Assembly (NCBI GenBank): GCA_934358495.1
Contig: CAKRKO010000059.1
Location: forward strand, 1-16,677
Source: an uncultured Eubacterium sp.
GTDB taxonomy: Bacteria; Bacillota; Clostridia; Lachnospirales; Lachnospiraceae
Direction of reading: 5' to 3'
DNA length: 16,677 bases
Shown piece by piece: positions 15,699-16,677 of this stretch. The position numbers and the translations under genes are program-made. Each line of letters starts with the position of its first letter. The stretch's first letter is position 1. Under the pieces are notes generated by a model. That model did no database searches. It was not told the DNA's origin and was given only the letters and a program-made list of their open reading frames with translations.

Positions 15699-15821
15699 GA
15701 TATGCTCTCCTTTCCTATGTCCCTTAACCAATATGATTACTGTTTGTTACTAAAAATAAACATTTAAACTATTTTGTGAAACAGACTCGATTCTTTTCTA
15801 TAACTATAAAAAGATGTCTAT

Positions 15822-15849
15822 TTTATAACAGTTGTTCCCTATACAACAA
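15822..15849 (-). promoter_or_regulatory. Promoter for the radical SAM pair
   Basis: On the minus strand, TTGTTG (15844-15849) is separated by 16 bases from TATAAA (15822-15827), with transcription predicted near 15815. That gives a leader of about 115 bases. The GTTG/CAAC inverted repeat at 15831-15850 covers its -35 and spacer. Confidence 0.45.
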
Positions 15850-15850
15850 C
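15831..15850. promoter_or_regulatory. Candidate operator 1
   Basis: GTTGTT (15831-15836) and AACAAC (15845-15850) form a perfect inverted repeat with an 8-base spacer, lying across the predicted minus-strand promoter. It is a plausible TetR-family operator by position and symmetry only. Confidence 0.4.
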
Positions 15851-15861
15851 CGTGTCTTTGA

Positions 15862-15873
15862 CAACACATGTTG
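15862..15873. promoter_or_regulatory. Candidate operator 2
   Basis: CAAC-ACAT-GTTG is an inverted repeat of the same tetramers as candidate operator 1 in the opposite arrangement. It overlaps the plus-strand -35 (15871-15876). Binding here would block the TetR gene's own promoter. Confidence 0.4.
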
Positions 15874-15899
15874 CATTTTTAACTCTTGTATATTATAAT
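15871..15899 (+). promoter_or_regulatory. Promoter for the TetR-family gene
   Basis: TTGCAT (15871-15876), 17 bases, and a perfect TATAAT (15894-15899): the same hexamers and spacing as the V-ATPase promoter. Start is predicted near 15906, leaving a leader of about 117 bases. AACTTAAGTT (15901-15910), a perfect 10-bp palindrome, sits on the predicted start site and may be a further operator. Confidence 0.6.
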
Positions 15900-16022
15900 C
15901 AACTTAAGTTAAATATCAACCGTCAATTTGATTTTTTTCTGTCAATTATCCCACATTTCACCTTTACTTTGTTGGATAATTAACAATTTTCAGGACGATT
16001 GACCAAAGGAGATGAATAAAAA

Positions 16023-16583
16023 ATGGCAACAGATCGCCGTACAAAGTATACAAAATCTGTGATTCGACAGGCACTTTTTGACCTATTAAAAGAAAAACCA
16101 TTAAATAAGATCACTGTAACAGATATTTGTAAAATGGCAGACATAAACCGCAGTACCTTCTATTCTTATTATGAGGATGTATATGCACTGCTGACGCAGA
16201 TTCAGAATGAATTATTTGAAAATATTATAGTGACACTTGCGAATGACAACTGGTTTGATGATATCCTTCATCTCATTGATCAGAACCGTGATCTCTGTCA
16301 GGTACTGATCGGACCGCATGGAGATTCTTCCTTCATCAGACAGCTGATGTATCTCGGATATGACAACAGTATGCGTGTCTGGCAGAAAATTTATCCGCAT
16401 GCAGATACAACGATGCTGGACTATTCCTACGCATATCTGGCAAATGGAGTGATTGGTATTCTGGAGAACTGGGTGTGCAGTAATTATAAACTTTCTATTG
16501 AGCAGGTTGGTAAACTGCTGATGGGGATTACGATGAATGGGCTGAATTTTCTGGAGCAGGGAGCGTCGGCTTACGAAGTTTAA
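16023..16583 (+). CDS. TetR/AcrR-family transcriptional regulator
   Basis: A 186-residue DNA-binding regulator. The N-terminal helix-turn-helix is at about 29-50 (KITVTDICKMADINRSTFYSYYED), the standard TetR pattern. The C-terminal ligand/dimer domain resembles the TetR-like C-terminal family found in many Firmicutes regulators (ending GITMNGLNFLEQ). AAAGGAG lies 11 bases before ATG 16023; an ATG at 16012 is out of frame and stops after 16 codons. Divergent orientation from the radical SAM pair and operator-like repeats in the shared region suggest it controls that pair and itself. The ligand is unknown. Confidence 0.88.
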   Translation: MATDRRTKYTKSVIRQALFDLLKEKPLNKITVTDICKMADINRSTFYSYYEDVYALLTQIQNELFENIIVTLANDNWFDDILHLIDQNRDLCQVLIGPHGDSSFIRQLMYLGYDNSMRVWQKIYPHADTTMLDYSYAYLANGVIGILENWVCSNYKLSIEQVGKLLMGITMNGLNFLEQGASAYEV

Positions 16584-16677
16584 AAATTCTTGTTTAGGGT
16601 AAGTTGGAACAAGCAGAAACGAACTCCAACAAGAACCCGAAAAATGGAGTTCGTTTCTGCTTTGTCCCAGTTACGCC
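16579..16677 (+). repeat. Right copy of the interspersed repeat with an 18-bp hairpin
   Basis: AAAATTCTTGTTTAGGG (16583-16599) matches the left-edge repeat exactly in inverted orientation. AAGCAGAAACGAACTCCA (16611-16628) and its exact reverse complement (16645-16662) form an 18-bp stem with a 16-base loop. Imperfect pairing extends outward to GTAA/TTAC near 16599 and 16674. Only a short T-run (TTT) follows, so it could end the TetR transcript weakly. It runs to the window edge. Confidence 0.65.

Larger units (their letters stand above)
15699..16022. other. Divergent regulatory region
   Basis: This 324-base AT-rich stretch has no gene. It holds back-to-back promoters for the radical SAM pair and the TetR-family gene, three candidate operators and both leaders. 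From about 15911 to 16004 I see only AT-rich leader sequence, then AAAGGAG (16005-16011) ahead of the regulator. Confidence 0.7.

Noticed and set aside
15699..15731. TTG start at 15731 for radical SAM paralogue 2
   Set aside because: It has no well-spaced ribosome binding site and includes GGAGAG, which serves the GTG at 15698; the shorter form aligns with the paralogue.
15858..15863. Perfect TTGACA hexamer as an alternative -35 for the TetR-type gene
   Set aside because: No -10-like sequence lies 16-18 bases downstream; TATAAT at 15894 would need a 30-base spacer. TTGCAT at 15871 is spaced correctly.
1..16677. CRISPR array, tRNA or rRNA genes
   Set aside because: No regularly spaced direct repeats, and no cloverleaf or rRNA-like sequence noticed on either strand.

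Overview
The window looks like a chromosomal segment from a low-to-mid GC, Gram-positive anaerobe of the Clostridia, most likely a gut Lachnospiraceae. This rests on the strong AGGAGG-type ribosome binding sites, the TTGnnn-17-TATAAT promoters, a YlmH-type S4 protein, several radical SAM enzymes and a zinc-ribbon/DUF6320-like protein beside an HxxxDG acyltransferase. I cannot name genus or species from sequence reading alone.

Layout. (1) Positions 112-5345 hold a minus-strand run, read right to left: a YlmH-like S4 RNA-binding protein, an HxxxDG acyltransferase-like protein, a zinc-ribbon membrane protein (DUF6320-like), a 440-base gap full of strong RNA hairpins (about 2116-2474), an HSL-type alpha/beta hydrolase and a PflA-like radical SAM protein. 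Two of these junctions use the same 8-base ATGAATAA start/stop overlap. (2) Positions 5498-12833 hold a complete plus-strand V-type ATPase operon with its own promoter and terminator: E, a DUF2764-like protein, A, B, D, I, K. This order, with a DUF2764 protein in second place and no recognisable F or G subunit, is the arrangement known from Chlamydia, spirochaetes and Bacteroidetes rather than the usual clostridial/enterococcal ntp order. The K ring subunit carries a full set of sodium-binding-type polar residues. Two hairpins precede atpK, which probably help raise ring-subunit output. (3) Positions 12846-15698 hold two tandem paralogous radical SAM/SPASM-like proteins on the minus strand. 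They are divergent from a TetR-family regulator (16023-16583), and the shared intergenic region holds a promoter for each direction and several GTTG/CAAC inverted repeats that could be operators.

At both extremes of the window, just after the 3' ends of the outermost genes, lie diverged copies of one repeat in opposite orientation. They share 17 identical bases, and the right copy folds into an 18-bp perfect hairpin.

How it works together: the V-ATPase is a self-contained ion-pump module that probably uses ATP to export Na+ or H+. The radical SAM pair plus TetR regulator looks like a separately controlled enzymatic module of unknown substrate. The hydrolase/acyltransferase/zinc-ribbon group suggests acyl-ester metabolism near the membrane. 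The most unusual items are the structured RNA-like gap at 2116-2474, the transferred-looking V-ATPase subtype, and the paired radical SAM system.
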